Assembly: GCA_947165795.1 (NCBI GenBank)
Contig: CAMVBP010000064.1
Location: 1-9,970 of the forward strand
DNA length: 9,970 nucleotides
Direction: 5' to 3'
DNA from: an uncultured Treponema sp.
GTDB taxonomy: Bacteria; Spirochaetota; Spirochaetia; Treponematales; Treponemataceae
The first letter of the stretch is position 1, and every line of letters begins with the position of its first letter. This document shows positions 1 through 5,920 of the stretch, in pieces. The position numbers were made by a program, and so were the translations under genes. Under the pieces are notes generated by a model, which ran no database searches, had not been told where the DNA came from, and was given only the letters and a program-made list of their open reading frames with translations.

Positions 1-144
1 AAAAATATTATCTTCAAATTTTTCGACCTTTCCATTTTTATGATCAATAACGACAGATGGTAATGCTTTATAACTTCTTCCAAAAACTGATAGTCCTGTA
101 TTTAGTAAAATCAAAAAAAGAAATTTCTTTTTATTAATTAACAT
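1..144 (-). CDS. Secreted protein of unknown function, N-terminal part only
   Basis: Only the first 48 codons are in the window and the rest lies beyond the left edge. The peptide begins MLINKKKFLFLILLN. That is a short basic n-region (Lys5-Lys7), a hydrophobic core at about residues 8-21 and a plausible signal peptidase site near Gly22, so export to the periplasm or beyond is inferred. I chose the ATG at 144-142 because AGAGGA lies exactly 6 nt upstream; the in-frame ATG at 150-148 abuts that same motif. The start overlaps the last 11 bases of the upstream CHAT-like gene, so the two are probably translationally coupled. A small exported protein directly after a candidate effector could be an immunity partner, but nothing in the visible residues proves that. 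Function is not recognised. Confidence 0.6.
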   Translation of the reverse strand, partial: MLINKKKFLFLILLNTGLSVFGRSYKALPSVVIDHKNGKVEKFEDNIF

Positions 145-742
145 TATCATTCCTCTCATTTTTTTCGGTATTAGCCTGTATATATTCTTTATAAGATTCT
201 GCCACATCTTTTCCTCCTAAGATTTTAATCAAAAAATTATAAGAATTATCAGACCAAGATAACCCTGTATTTATATGGATATTTTCTTTTGGAACACCTA
301 ATTTATTTGATATAATTGTGGTATTTAATTCAGTTTCACAAGTTGCAAAATAAATTTGAACTGTATTATCTAGATTAATATCATTATATTTTAATTTATC
401 AATTACTTTTTGTTTAAAAATATGTGAATGACCACCAATGAATATTAAGCTTTCCATATCATCTGTATTTTTTTTATCATTTAATGCTTTTTTTATTTTC
501 TCTACAGAAGAGCCATCAATAACATTAATTACTGTTTCTTCAACACCAGTTTTCAAATTCAAATCAAAATAAACATTTAAATTTAAAAGCATGCTTGATA
601 ATTTTCCATCAGGATCTGTCATTCCGGGCATATCTACTATCAACACTGTTGGTTTCGTATTTTCATTTCCATCAGGGCCTATTGAATTATTCTCTGCATA
701 ATTGCCATTTGAATTATTATTTCTATTACGTTGTGCCGACAA
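134..742 (-). CDS. CHAT/caspase-like (clan CD) domain protein, possibly a truncated effector
   Basis: About 202 residues. The first 30 or so are Asn-rich and linker-like. The rest follows an alternating beta/alpha pattern: a strand TVLIVDMPG (32-40), then LIFIGGHSH (99-107) and VQIYFATCET (128-137). A His after a hydrophobic strand and a Cys at the end of the next (His105, Cys135) match the dyad layout of CHAT, gingipain and caspase-like peptidases. The tail, with GVPKENIHI and then SYNFLIKILGGKDVAESY, resembles the C-terminal part of CHAT folds. Peptidase activity is therefore inferred, not shown. The only in-frame start near the beginning is TTG at 742-740, which has no Shine-Dalgarno. A good one (GAGGT, 779-775) precedes an ATG at 765 in another frame. 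The frame extends upstream of the TTG for ten more sense codons to a TAA. The gene may be a displaced C-terminal module of a larger toxin. Its bases are visibly more AT-rich than miaA. Confidence 0.5.
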   Translation of the reverse strand: MSAQRNRNNNSNGNYAENNSIGPDGNENTKPTVLIVDMPGMTDPDGKLSSMLLNLNVYFDLNLKTGVEETVINVIDGSSVEKIKKALNDKKNTDDMESLIFIGGHSHIFKQKVIDKLKYNDINLDNTVQIYFATCETELNTTIISNKLGVPKENIHINTGLSWSDNSYNFLIKILGGKDVAESYKEYIQANTEKNERNDNVN

Positions 743-860
743 ATCGCTATTTGTATGACCGACATACGCTTTTTACCTCAATTTTTCTTTTTTTTTCCTC
801 CATCTATACAATTCTTTTTATGTTCAAATGCAGAGTAATTCTAGCACCGACTCTATCTGT

Positions 861-1829
861 TTATTTTATACTTGATTTCGCAAAATCTGCAATCAGATTT
901 CCTACTTTTTTTATATCTTCCTCTGTTCCATTATAATCTATTACAATTCCTTCGTGAATGTCTCTTATATAGGTGTACTGTTTTTTCGCGTATTTGCAGC
1001 TGTGATGCTTTATTGCTTCTGCAATTTCTGAAATATCTTTATTTCCATTAAAATAATCTGATTCAAACCATTCGCTGTAGCCGATTGCTTTCATTCCCGG
1101 AGTTTCGGCTGTGCAGCCTTTTTGAACCAGTGAATTCACCTCATTTTCCAGGCCTGCTTCAATCATTACGTCTACTCTCTGGCGGATTCGTTCGTAAAGT
1201 TTTTCGCGTGGCGGCTGCAGAATCAAAAACAAAAATTGATATCTGTCTCTCAGGGAATTTTTAATTTGAAAAGAAGTACGGGTTTTACCGCTTATATAAT
1301 AAACTTCAAGAGCGCGGCAGATTCTGTATGCGTCGTTCGGATGAATTTTTTCTGCGCTTTGGGGATCGATTTTTTTCAGTTCTTCATAAAGGATTTCGCT
1401 TCCTTCATTTTTTGCCCGCGCCTTCAGCTGTTCCCTTAACTGCGGATCAGATTCCGGGGTTTTTGAAACTCCAAATAAAAAATTACGGATATAAAATCCT
1501 GTTCCTCCGCAGACTACAGGAAGATTCCCGCGACCGTAAATTTCTTCGCACTTTTTATCTGCCATATCTACAAAATCAGAAACATTAAACTGCTCAGACG
1601 GCAAACATAAATCTATTAAATGATGAGGAACAAGATTTGTAAGTTCTTTTTCTGCTTTTGCAGTTCCAATGTCCATGTCTTTATAAACCTGGCAGGAATC
1701 TGCATTTATTACTTCTGCGTTTAAAATAAAATGACTGCCTTTGCAAGAAAAAAGTTCTTTCATTAAGGCAGTCTTTCCAGAAGCTGTTGGAGCAAAAATT
1801 ACTACAACAGGAATTTTAGTTCTGTTCAA
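861..1829 (-). CDS. miaA: tRNA dimethylallyltransferase MiaA
   Basis: MiaA transfers the dimethylallyl group of dimethylallyl diphosphate to N6 of adenosine 37 in tRNAs that read UNN codons; a later enzyme may thiomethylate it. It acts as a soluble cytoplasmic enzyme. The 322-residue product is of normal length. It shows a P-loop APTASGKT (13-20), NADSCQVYKDMDIGTAK (42-58) holding the conserved substrate aspartate (Asp44) and the DIGTAK motif, PHHLIDL (68-74) and VVCGGTGFY (105-113). The middle and C-terminal parts, with RICRALEVYY and GMKAIGYSEW, are typical of the family. The start is TTG at 1829-1827, inside the end of rpoZ. No ATG lies close upstream of the P-loop and there is no clear Shine-Dalgarno, so translation is probably coupled to rpoZ. 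No convincing terminator follows the stop. Confidence 0.95.
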   Translation of the reverse strand: MNRTKIPVVVIFAPTASGKTALMKELFSCKGSHFILNAEVINADSCQVYKDMDIGTAKAEKELTNLVPHHLIDLCLPSEQFNVSDFVDMADKKCEEIYGRGNLPVVCGGTGFYIRNFLFGVSKTPESDPQLREQLKARAKNEGSEILYEELKKIDPQSAEKIHPNDAYRICRALEVYYISGKTRTSFQIKNSLRDRYQFLFLILQPPREKLYERIRQRVDVMIEAGLENEVNSLVQKGCTAETPGMKAIGYSEWFESDYFNGNKDISEIAEAIKHHSCKYAKKQYTYIRDIHEGIVIDYNGTEEDIKKVGNLIADFAKSSIK

Positions 1830-2010
1830 TTCTATATGTTACTTTCCCATTAAAAAGCTGTCTGGCTGCAGCACAAACAACCTTTCCCTGATTTTCTTCA
1901 ATTTCAGGATCATTAACTTTAGCCATCTGATAAGCACGCAAACTTGCTGCTACAGTAATTTCATATATATTGCCATTAAATTCAGTAAGCTTTTCCAAAG
2001 GAAAAATCAT
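1816..2010 (-). CDS. rpoZ: DNA-directed RNA polymerase omega subunit
   Basis: Omega is the small RNA polymerase subunit that clamps the C-terminal tail of beta' and aids assembly. The 64-residue product MIFPLEKL... carries GNIYEITVAASLRAYQMA (12-29), equivalent to the NRFDLVLVAARRARQM segment of E. coli omega. DPEIEENQGKVVCAAARQL follows, equivalent to the PEENDKTTVIALREI segment. Spirochaete versions are usually annotated as omega or Rpb6-like. I prefer the ATG at 2010-2008 because five G residues lie 5 nt upstream of it, and the conserved part begins at MIFPLE. An ATG at 2022 would add four residues, but it contains or abuts the likely ribosome-binding Gs. The last 14 bases overlap miaA. 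Expression is expected from the strong promoter just upstream. Confidence 0.8.
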   Translation of the reverse strand: MIFPLEKLTEFNGNIYEITVAASLRAYQMAKVNDPEIEENQGKVVCAAARQLFNGKVTYRIEQN

Positions 2011-2038
2011 ATATGCCCCCATTAAATTTAATTGAAAT

Positions 2039-2068
2039 ATTATATAATAATATGAAGATATTTGTCAA
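2039..2068 (-). promoter_or_regulatory. Sigma-70 type promoter for rpoZ-miaA
   Basis: On the minus strand a perfect TTGACA (2068-2063) is followed after 18 bases by a perfect TATAAT (2044-2039). The predicted transcript start is near 2032, about 20 nt before the preferred rpoZ start. Both hexamers match the consensus exactly, which fits a constitutively expressed housekeeping operon. Confidence 0.8.
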
Positions 2069-2102
2069 TTATAAGCCTAAGCTTGATCTTATGTGATTTG
2101 AC

Positions 2103-2384
2103 TTAATTCTGCTTTTTTGCAAGTTTCTCCTTAGCAGCTTCAAGTCTTTTCTGTTCTTTTTCCAGCTTCTTTTCTAATTTCTGCTTATTTTTTTGAACTT
2201 TCTCTAAAGATTTTTTTGTAAACATATCTTCGTCAACATTATCAAAATCTTCCAGAATTTCTTCCATAACAGAAATTCTATCCTCTATATCTTCAATACT
2301 TGTAGATTCACAAGAAGTAAAAAGGCCACAAATAAGAAGGAAACTCATTGCAATTAAAGAAGAAATAAATCCAAACTTTTTCAT
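2103..2384 (-). CDS. Small putative lipoprotein with charged helical tail
   Basis: The 93-residue product has a signal peptide (Lys2-Lys3, hydrophobic core about 5-21) ending in LFTSC. Cys25 would be the lipidated residue, since spirochaete lipoboxes tolerate a Leu at -4 and a bulky residue at -3. After it comes an acidic segment (about 26-53, with EDIEDRISVMEEILEDFD) and then a Lys/Glu-rich tail (about 57-93) that should form a long helix or coiled coil. The mature protein is therefore likely anchored in a membrane leaflet facing the periplasm or outside. The ATG at 2384-2382 has GGGAGA 6 nt upstream. It reads in the same direction as rpoZ, but rpoZ has its own promoter, so the two need not be co-transcribed. 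I do not recognise the family, and the charge-rich tail is too low in complexity to suggest a function. Confidence 0.7.
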   Translation of the reverse strand: MKKFGFISSLIAMSFLLICGLFTSCESTSIEDIEDRISVMEEILEDFDNVDEDMFTKKSLEKVQKNKQKLEKKLEKEQKRLEAAKEKLAKKQN

Positions 2385-2403
2385 ATATAATCTCCCATTA
2401 ATA

Positions 2404-2431
2404 AATATAGATAAAAATCAAGAACAATCAA
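2404..2431 (-). promoter_or_regulatory. Possible promoter for the small lipoprotein
   Basis: On the minus strand TTGATT (2431-2426) and TATATT (2409-2404) are separated by 16 bases. The expected transcript start would be only a few bases before the GGGAGA ribosome-binding site. The match is partial and the region is AT-rich, so chance is a real alternative. Confidence 0.3.
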
Positions 2432-2455
2432 ACAGTTTGTATATTTTATTTGATT

Positions 2456-2497
2456 ATTATGAATTATGCAAGTTTTTAAAATTTTATAATTCATAAT
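2456..2497. repeat. Perfect 12-bp AT-rich inverted repeat
   Basis: ATTATGAATTAT (2456-2467) is repeated as its exact reverse complement at 2486-2497, with an 18-base spacer of mostly A and T. It lies in the gap between the leftward lipoprotein gene and the rightward kinase gene. It could be a protein-binding site or a weak hairpin. With only A/T plus one G:C pair per arm, the RNA hairpin would be weak. Confidence 0.5.
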
Positions 2498-2510
2498 TGG
2501 TGATATGAAT

Positions 2511-2637
2511 ACAAATGAACTTCCACTTCAGCGTTTCTGAAAAAACGCAGTGTTACCCGTATAGGAAACCATTGTACTTGTGATTCGCACCGGGTAACAA
2601 GCGTTTTTCAGTACTGCTTACGTTCACGTTTATTTGT
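2511..2637. repeat. 127-bp imperfect inverted repeat (long hairpin) of unknown nature
   Basis: Two arms of about 48 bases (2511-2559 and 2591-2637) are imperfect reverse complements around a 31-base loop. The core stem pairs TGTTACCCG (2551-2559) with CGGGTAACA (2591-2599), then CGC/GCG, an A-run with a T-run, and CTG/CAG (2537-2539 with 2609-2611), with two small bulges. The outer ends ACAAAT and ATTTGT (2511-2516, 2632-2637) also pair; the bases between match only in part. It is much richer in G and C than its AT-rich flanks. It could be a small non-autonomous mobile or dispersed repeat, a structured RNA, or an unusual bidirectional terminator. No clear target duplication flanks it. Confidence 0.6.
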
Positions 2638-2665
2638 TTTTATAGAAAAAATTAATATATAAAAA

Positions 2666-2685
2666 TTAGTTAAACGTTTAATTAA
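2666..2685. promoter_or_regulatory. Putative LacI-family operator
   Basis: TTAAACGTTTAA (2670-2681) is a perfect 12-bp palindrome with the central CG typical of LacI-family sites. It extends to 20 bp (2666-2685) with a single mismatched pair. It lies just upstream of the -35 position of the predicted kinase promoter, so a sugar-responsive regulator controlling the arabinose genes is a reasonable inference. The regulator gene is not in the window. An AT-rich chance palindrome cannot be excluded. Confidence 0.5.
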
Positions 2686-2689
2686 TTTA

Positions 2690-2718
2690 TTTAAATATTT
2701 CACTTTATGTATTATAAT
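2690..2718 (+). promoter_or_regulatory. Predicted promoter of araB-araD
   Basis: A perfect TATAAT at 2713-2718 is preceded after 17 bases by TTTAAA (2690-2695), a 4-of-6 match to TTGACA. Only seven bases separate the -10 box from the ATG at 2726. A transcript from here would start at or next to the start codon. Confidence 0.45.
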
Positions 2719-2725
2719 ATTGTTT

Positions 2726-4336
2726 ATGAATGAGAAAAAACTAATCGAAGACGGAAATGTTTATTTGGGATTGGAATTCGGTTCTACACGAATTAAGGCA
2801 TGCTTAACTGACTGCAATGCAAAACCGCTTGCAGAAGGCAGTTTTACCTGGGAAAATCAGTTAAAAGACGGAATATGGACTTATCCGCTTGAATTGATTC
2901 ATCAGGGACTTCAGGACTGCTATGCAGATTTGAAAAAAAATGTTTTAAGCACTTATGGAGTTACCTTAAAAAATATTAAGGCTATGGGTATTTCTGCCAT
3001 GATGCACGGTTACCTTGCCTTTGATAAAGATGATAATCTTTTAGTTCCTTTCAGAACCTGGAGAAATACAATTACAAAAGAAGCTTCTGAAGAACTTTCT
3101 AACCTTTTCAATTTCCCTGTTCCTGAACGCTGGTCTATTTCGCATTTATATCAGGCAATTTTAAATAAAGAAGAACACGTAAAGAACATAAGTTATGTTA
3201 TGACTCTTGCGGCCTATATTCATTATCTTCTTACCGGTAAAAAAGTAATTGGAGCCGGAGATGCCAGCGGAATGTTCCCGATTACAAAATCTGCAGATAA
3301 AAAATCAGCAGTTTATAACGAAGAATTCTGTAAGAAATTTGAAAATCTTCCAAAAGTAAAAGAATTCAATATAAAAATAAATGAAGTTTTCCCAAAAATC
3401 CTTTTGTCGGGAGAAAAAGCCGGAAACCTTTCTCAAAAAGGTGCCGCTTTCCTTGATAAAGGCGGAGATTTAGCTTCTGGAACTCTTTTCTGCCCTCCTG
3501 AAGGAGATGCCGGAACAGGTATGGTTGCAACAAACGCCGTAAAACAGAGAACCGGAAACATAAGTGCAGGAACTTCTGTTTTTGCAATGGTTGTCCTTGA
3601 AAAAGCTCTTCAGAAAAGCTACAACGGAATTATTGATGTCGTTACAACTCCAGATGCTGAAGATGTTGCAATGGTTCACGCAAATAACTGTACAGGCGAG
3701 CACAATTACTGGGTTAACTTTATTAAAGAAGCCGTTGAAGAAATTACAGGAAAAACTGATATTCCAATGGGACAGTATTTTGACCGCCTTATTTTAAAAT
3801 CTCTTGAAGCTGACAAAGACTGCGGCGGACTTATTTCTTACAACTATTTGAGCGGTGAATCCATTACAAATTTCTCTTCAGGAAGACCTCTCTTTGCAAG
3901 AAGCGAAAATGCTAACTTTAATCTTGCAAACTTTATGAGAAGCCAGATGTTCAGTTCTTTGGGCGCTTTAAGAATTGGAATGGACATTCTTTATAACGAG
4001 CAGGTAAAAATTGATTCTATGACAGGAGCTGGCGGATATTTTAAAACCGAAGCCGGCTGTAAATACATGGCTGCGGCATTAAAAACAAAAATCAACATTA
4101 CAGAAAATGCGGGCGAAGGCGGTCCTTGGGGAATGGCAATTCTTGCTGTTTACACAGACTATTGCAGCAATAACGGCAATATTCAGCTTGCAGACTTCCT
4201 TAATGATAAGATTTTTGCTTCTTCAAAAATTACGACAACTGCGGTAGAAAAAGAAATTGAAGATTCATTTGAAATCTTCCTTGAACGTTACAAGAAATGT
4301 CTTGCAATTGAAAAAGCAGCCGTTGAATCATTATAA
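2726..4336 (+). CDS. araB: L-ribulokinase of the FGGY family (AraB, Bacteroides type)
   Basis: This cytoplasmic kinase is predicted to phosphorylate L-ribulose at O5 with ATP, giving L-ribulose 5-phosphate in L-arabinose breakdown. The 536 residues have the two-domain FGGY layout. The N-terminal phosphate-binding strand-turn is GLEFGSTRIK (15-24). GDAGTGM (260-266) carries the likely catalytic aspartate (Asp261) and SAGTS (280-284) follows it. C-terminal glycine-rich ATP-site segments are GAGGYFKT (434-441) and NAGEGGPWG (461-469). From memory the sequence resembles the kinase of the Bacteroides arabinose operon, often mislabelled xylulokinase, more than E. coli AraB. The neighbouring epimerase supports ribulokinase, but xylulokinase remains possible. 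ATG 2726 fits the conserved N-terminus. It has no Shine-Dalgarno, and a TTG two codons upstream is less likely. Confidence 0.8.
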   Translation: MNEKKLIEDGNVYLGLEFGSTRIKACLTDCNAKPLAEGSFTWENQLKDGIWTYPLELIHQGLQDCYADLKKNVLSTYGVTLKNIKAMGISAMMHGYLAFDKDDNLLVPFRTWRNTITKEASEELSNLFNFPVPERWSISHLYQAILNKEEHVKNISYVMTLAAYIHYLLTGKKVIGAGDASGMFPITKSADKKSAVYNEEFCKKFENLPKVKEFNIKINEVFPKILLSGEKAGNLSQKGAAFLDKGGDLASGTLFCPPEGDAGTGMVATNAVKQRTGNISAGTSVFAMVVLEKALQKSYNGIIDVVTTPDAEDVAMVHANNCTGEHNYWVNFIKEAVEEITGKTDIPMGQYFDRLILKSLEADKDCGGLISYNYLSGESITNFSSGRPLFARSENANFNLANFMRSQMFSSLGALRIGMDILYNEQVKIDSMTGAGGYFKTEAGCKYMAAALKTKINITENAGEGGPWGMAILAVYTDYCSNNGNIQLADFLNDKIFASSKITTTAVEKEIEDSFEIFLERYKKCLAIEKAAVESL

Positions 4337-4364
4337 AACAAAAATCAGAATTACAGGAAAGAAA

Positions 4365-5081
4365 ATGAAATACGAAAAAATAAGAAATGAAGCTTTTAAG
4401 GCTAATATGAAAATCCCGGAAAATCATCTTGCTCTTTACACCTGGGGAAATGTTTCTGCTTACGATGCAGAAGAAAAAGTTTTGGCAATTAAACCTTCGG
4501 GAGTTCCATACGAAGAGCTTACTCCTGAAAGTATGGTGATTGTTGATCTTGAAGGCAATGTTGTTGATGGAGATCTTAATCCTTCTTCCGACACTCCAAC
4601 TCATGCAGTTTTATACAAGGAATTTGCCGCAAAAAGAAACATTAAAATCGGCGGAATTATTCACACTCATTCAACTTTTGCTGTAAGCTGGGCTCAGGCT
4701 GTTCAGTCTGTTCCGCTATTTGGAACAACTCACGCTGATCACATACAGACAAAAATTCCATGTACTCCATATCTTTCTAAAGAAGCCGTAGAAAAGGATT
4801 ATGAAAAAGAAACAGGAAATTTAATTATTTCTCACTTTGACAAGGAAAAATTAAATCCTGCAGAAGTAAATATGGTTCTTTGCGGTGGACACGGACCTTT
4901 TGCATGGGGCGAAACAGCTTCAAAAGCAGTTTATAATGCAACTGTAATGGAAGAAATCTGCAAAATGGCAATCAACACTCTTTTAGTGAATCCAAAAGCA
5001 AAGGAACTTCCTGATTATATAATCAACAAGCATTATATGAGAAAACATGGTCCAAATGCTTATTATGGCCAGAAAAAGTAA
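4365..5081 (+). CDS. araD: L-ribulose-5-phosphate 4-epimerase
   Basis: This class II aldolase-fold enzyme interconverts L-ribulose 5-phosphate and D-xylulose 5-phosphate, passing arabinose carbon to the pentose phosphate pathway. The 238 residues align with E. coli AraD. Expected zinc ligands are Asp76 (in SSDTPTH), His100 and His102 (in IIHTHS) and His176 (in GGHG). Asp125 (in TTHADH) and Tyr234 (in NAYYGQ) match the catalytic Asp120 and Tyr229 with a constant shift of five. The C-terminal HYMRKHGPNAYYGQ is nearly identical to the enteric enzyme. I chose ATG 4365 because AGGAAAG lies just upstream and because the protein then starts where homologues do; the frame stays open further upstream inside the kinase gene. 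It begins 28 bases after the kinase stop, so the two form an operon. Confidence 0.92.
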   Translation: MKYEKIRNEAFKANMKIPENHLALYTWGNVSAYDAEEKVLAIKPSGVPYEELTPESMVIVDLEGNVVDGDLNPSSDTPTHAVLYKEFAAKRNIKIGGIIHTHSTFAVSWAQAVQSVPLFGTTHADHIQTKIPCTPYLSKEAVEKDYEKETGNLIISHFDKEKLNPAEVNMVLCGGHGPFAWGETASKAVYNATVMEEICKMAINTLLVNPKAKELPDYIINKHYMRKHGPNAYYGQKK

Positions 5082-5084
5082 AAA

Positions 5085-5120
5085 TTTTTGAAAATTTTTC
5101 AAAAAGGACTTCCCTTTTTT
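5085..5120. terminator. Weak terminator-like palindromes after araD
   Basis: Four bases after the araD stop, an AT-rich near-palindrome (5085-5105) runs into a second one, AAAAAGG-ACTTC-CCTTTTT (5101-5119), ending in a T-run. The second stem has only two G:C pairs, so termination is probably partial. The two stems share the same A-run and exclude each other. Confidence 0.4.
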
Positions 5121-5146
5121 GCAGTCATAAGTTCATATTATAAGTG

Positions 5147-5920
5147 ATGAATAGAACTCATTCTTATTATGCAACAATAATCTCTTTAAAGCCGTCTGGA
5201 GAAAATAATTTTTCCGTGACGGTTTTATCTAAAGAGCTTGGAATTTCTTACGCAACGCTTTACGGCGGACCAAAAAGCAAATTAAAATCTCTTGTTTCTT
5301 TATGGAACAGCGGAATCCTTTATCTTTATGAAAATCCCGACAAAAAACAAGCAAAAATTACTGATTTTGACGTAAAGAATTTTCATGAATCTTTTTCTAA
5401 AAATCTTTTTAAAACTTACGCGGCAAATCTTGCGGCAGAACTTGCCATTAAAACAAACTGCGCAGGAAGCAACGAAGAATGTTACAGAATCATAAGCGGA
5501 TTTTTAGACGGCATGGATTTATGCAATGAAGAACAGAGCCGTCTTGGACTTATCAGATTTTTATGGAGATACATCGGGCTGCTTGGTGTTCAGCCGGAAG
5601 TAAAACATTGTAACATGTGCTCTTGCAATCTTGAAAATTCATATTATAATGATTTAAACAACATTTTTTATTGCGAAAACTGTGTAAAAGAAAAAGCCGG
5701 GTCTTTATCTGATTCAGGAAATGCAGGCCATCTATATAAATTACAAAAGGAAGCAATAAATTATCTGGACAGTATTTCCAATCTTTCGCCAAAGGAAGTA
5801 AGGAATATTGTTATTTCAAAAGAATCTTATGAAGAAATTAGAATCATAATGTTCAAAATGCTGGAAAACAGTATTGGACAGAAAATAAATACTTTTAAAA
5901 CGGGGGAGGGAATTCTATGA
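5147..5920 (+). CDS. recO: DNA repair protein RecO
   Basis: RecO works with RecR (and RecF) to load RecA onto single-stranded DNA coated with SSB and to anneal strands during gap repair. The 257-residue product is of normal length. The N-terminal part (about 1-75) fits the OB-fold, with the segment LYGGPKSKLKSLVSLWNSG (38-56). The helical middle is followed by a zinc-finger-like set Cys155, Cys158, Cys176 and Cys179 (HCNMC and FYCENC), as in many RecO proteins. A GTG directly before the ATG at 5147 could also serve as start. Neither has a Shine-Dalgarno, and a TATTAT box lies only five bases upstream of the ATG. The stop overlaps the next start as ATGA, so recO and the phosphorylase gene are coupled. 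Confidence 0.88.
   Translation: MNRTHSYYATIISLKPSGENNFSVTVLSKELGISYATLYGGPKSKLKSLVSLWNSGILYLYENPDKKQAKITDFDVKNFHESFSKNLFKTYAANLAAELAIKTNCAGSNEECYRIISGFLDGMDLCNEEQSRLGLIRFLWRYIGLLGVQPEVKHCNMCSCNLENSYYNDLNNIFYCENCVKEKAGSLSDSGNAGHLYKLQKEAINYLDSISNLSPKEVRNIVISKESYEEIRIIMFKMLENSIGQKINTFKTGEGIL
5902..5910 (+). promoter_or_regulatory. Strong ribosome-binding site of the phosphorylase gene
   Basis: GGGGGAGGG inside the end of recO lies six bases before the ATG at 5917. It is by far the strongest Shine-Dalgarno in the window and fixes the start of the next gene. It suggests that the phosphorylase is made at a higher rate than RecO, whose own start has no such site. Confidence 0.75.

Noticed and set aside
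788..801. Programmed frameshift at the run of nine A residues
   Set aside because: Slippage there leads into frames that stop within a few codons (TGA or TAA) before the CHAT-like frame opens, so it cannot by itself join the upstream ATG to that gene.
595..936. Rightward hydrophobic frame of 113 codons
   Set aside because: It is antisense to the CHAT-like gene and the end of miaA, has no ribosome-binding site, and its hydrophobic look follows from reading AT-rich DNA in the opposite direction.
2061..2102. Terminator of the small lipoprotein gene
   Set aside because: The only palindrome on the strand, AAGC-TTAG-GCTT, has a four-base-pair stem and no T-run.
2511..2637. Integron attC site
   Set aside because: The inner arms read GTTACCC...GGGTAAC, whereas an attC site needs RYYYAAC at the left and GTTRRRY at the right. 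The outer arms do not fit either, and no integrase is visible.
2511..2637. Ordinary intrinsic terminator
   Set aside because: The loop is 31 bases and the T-run is part of the stem. The element also lies between divergent genes, where no upstream transcript needs stopping in either direction.
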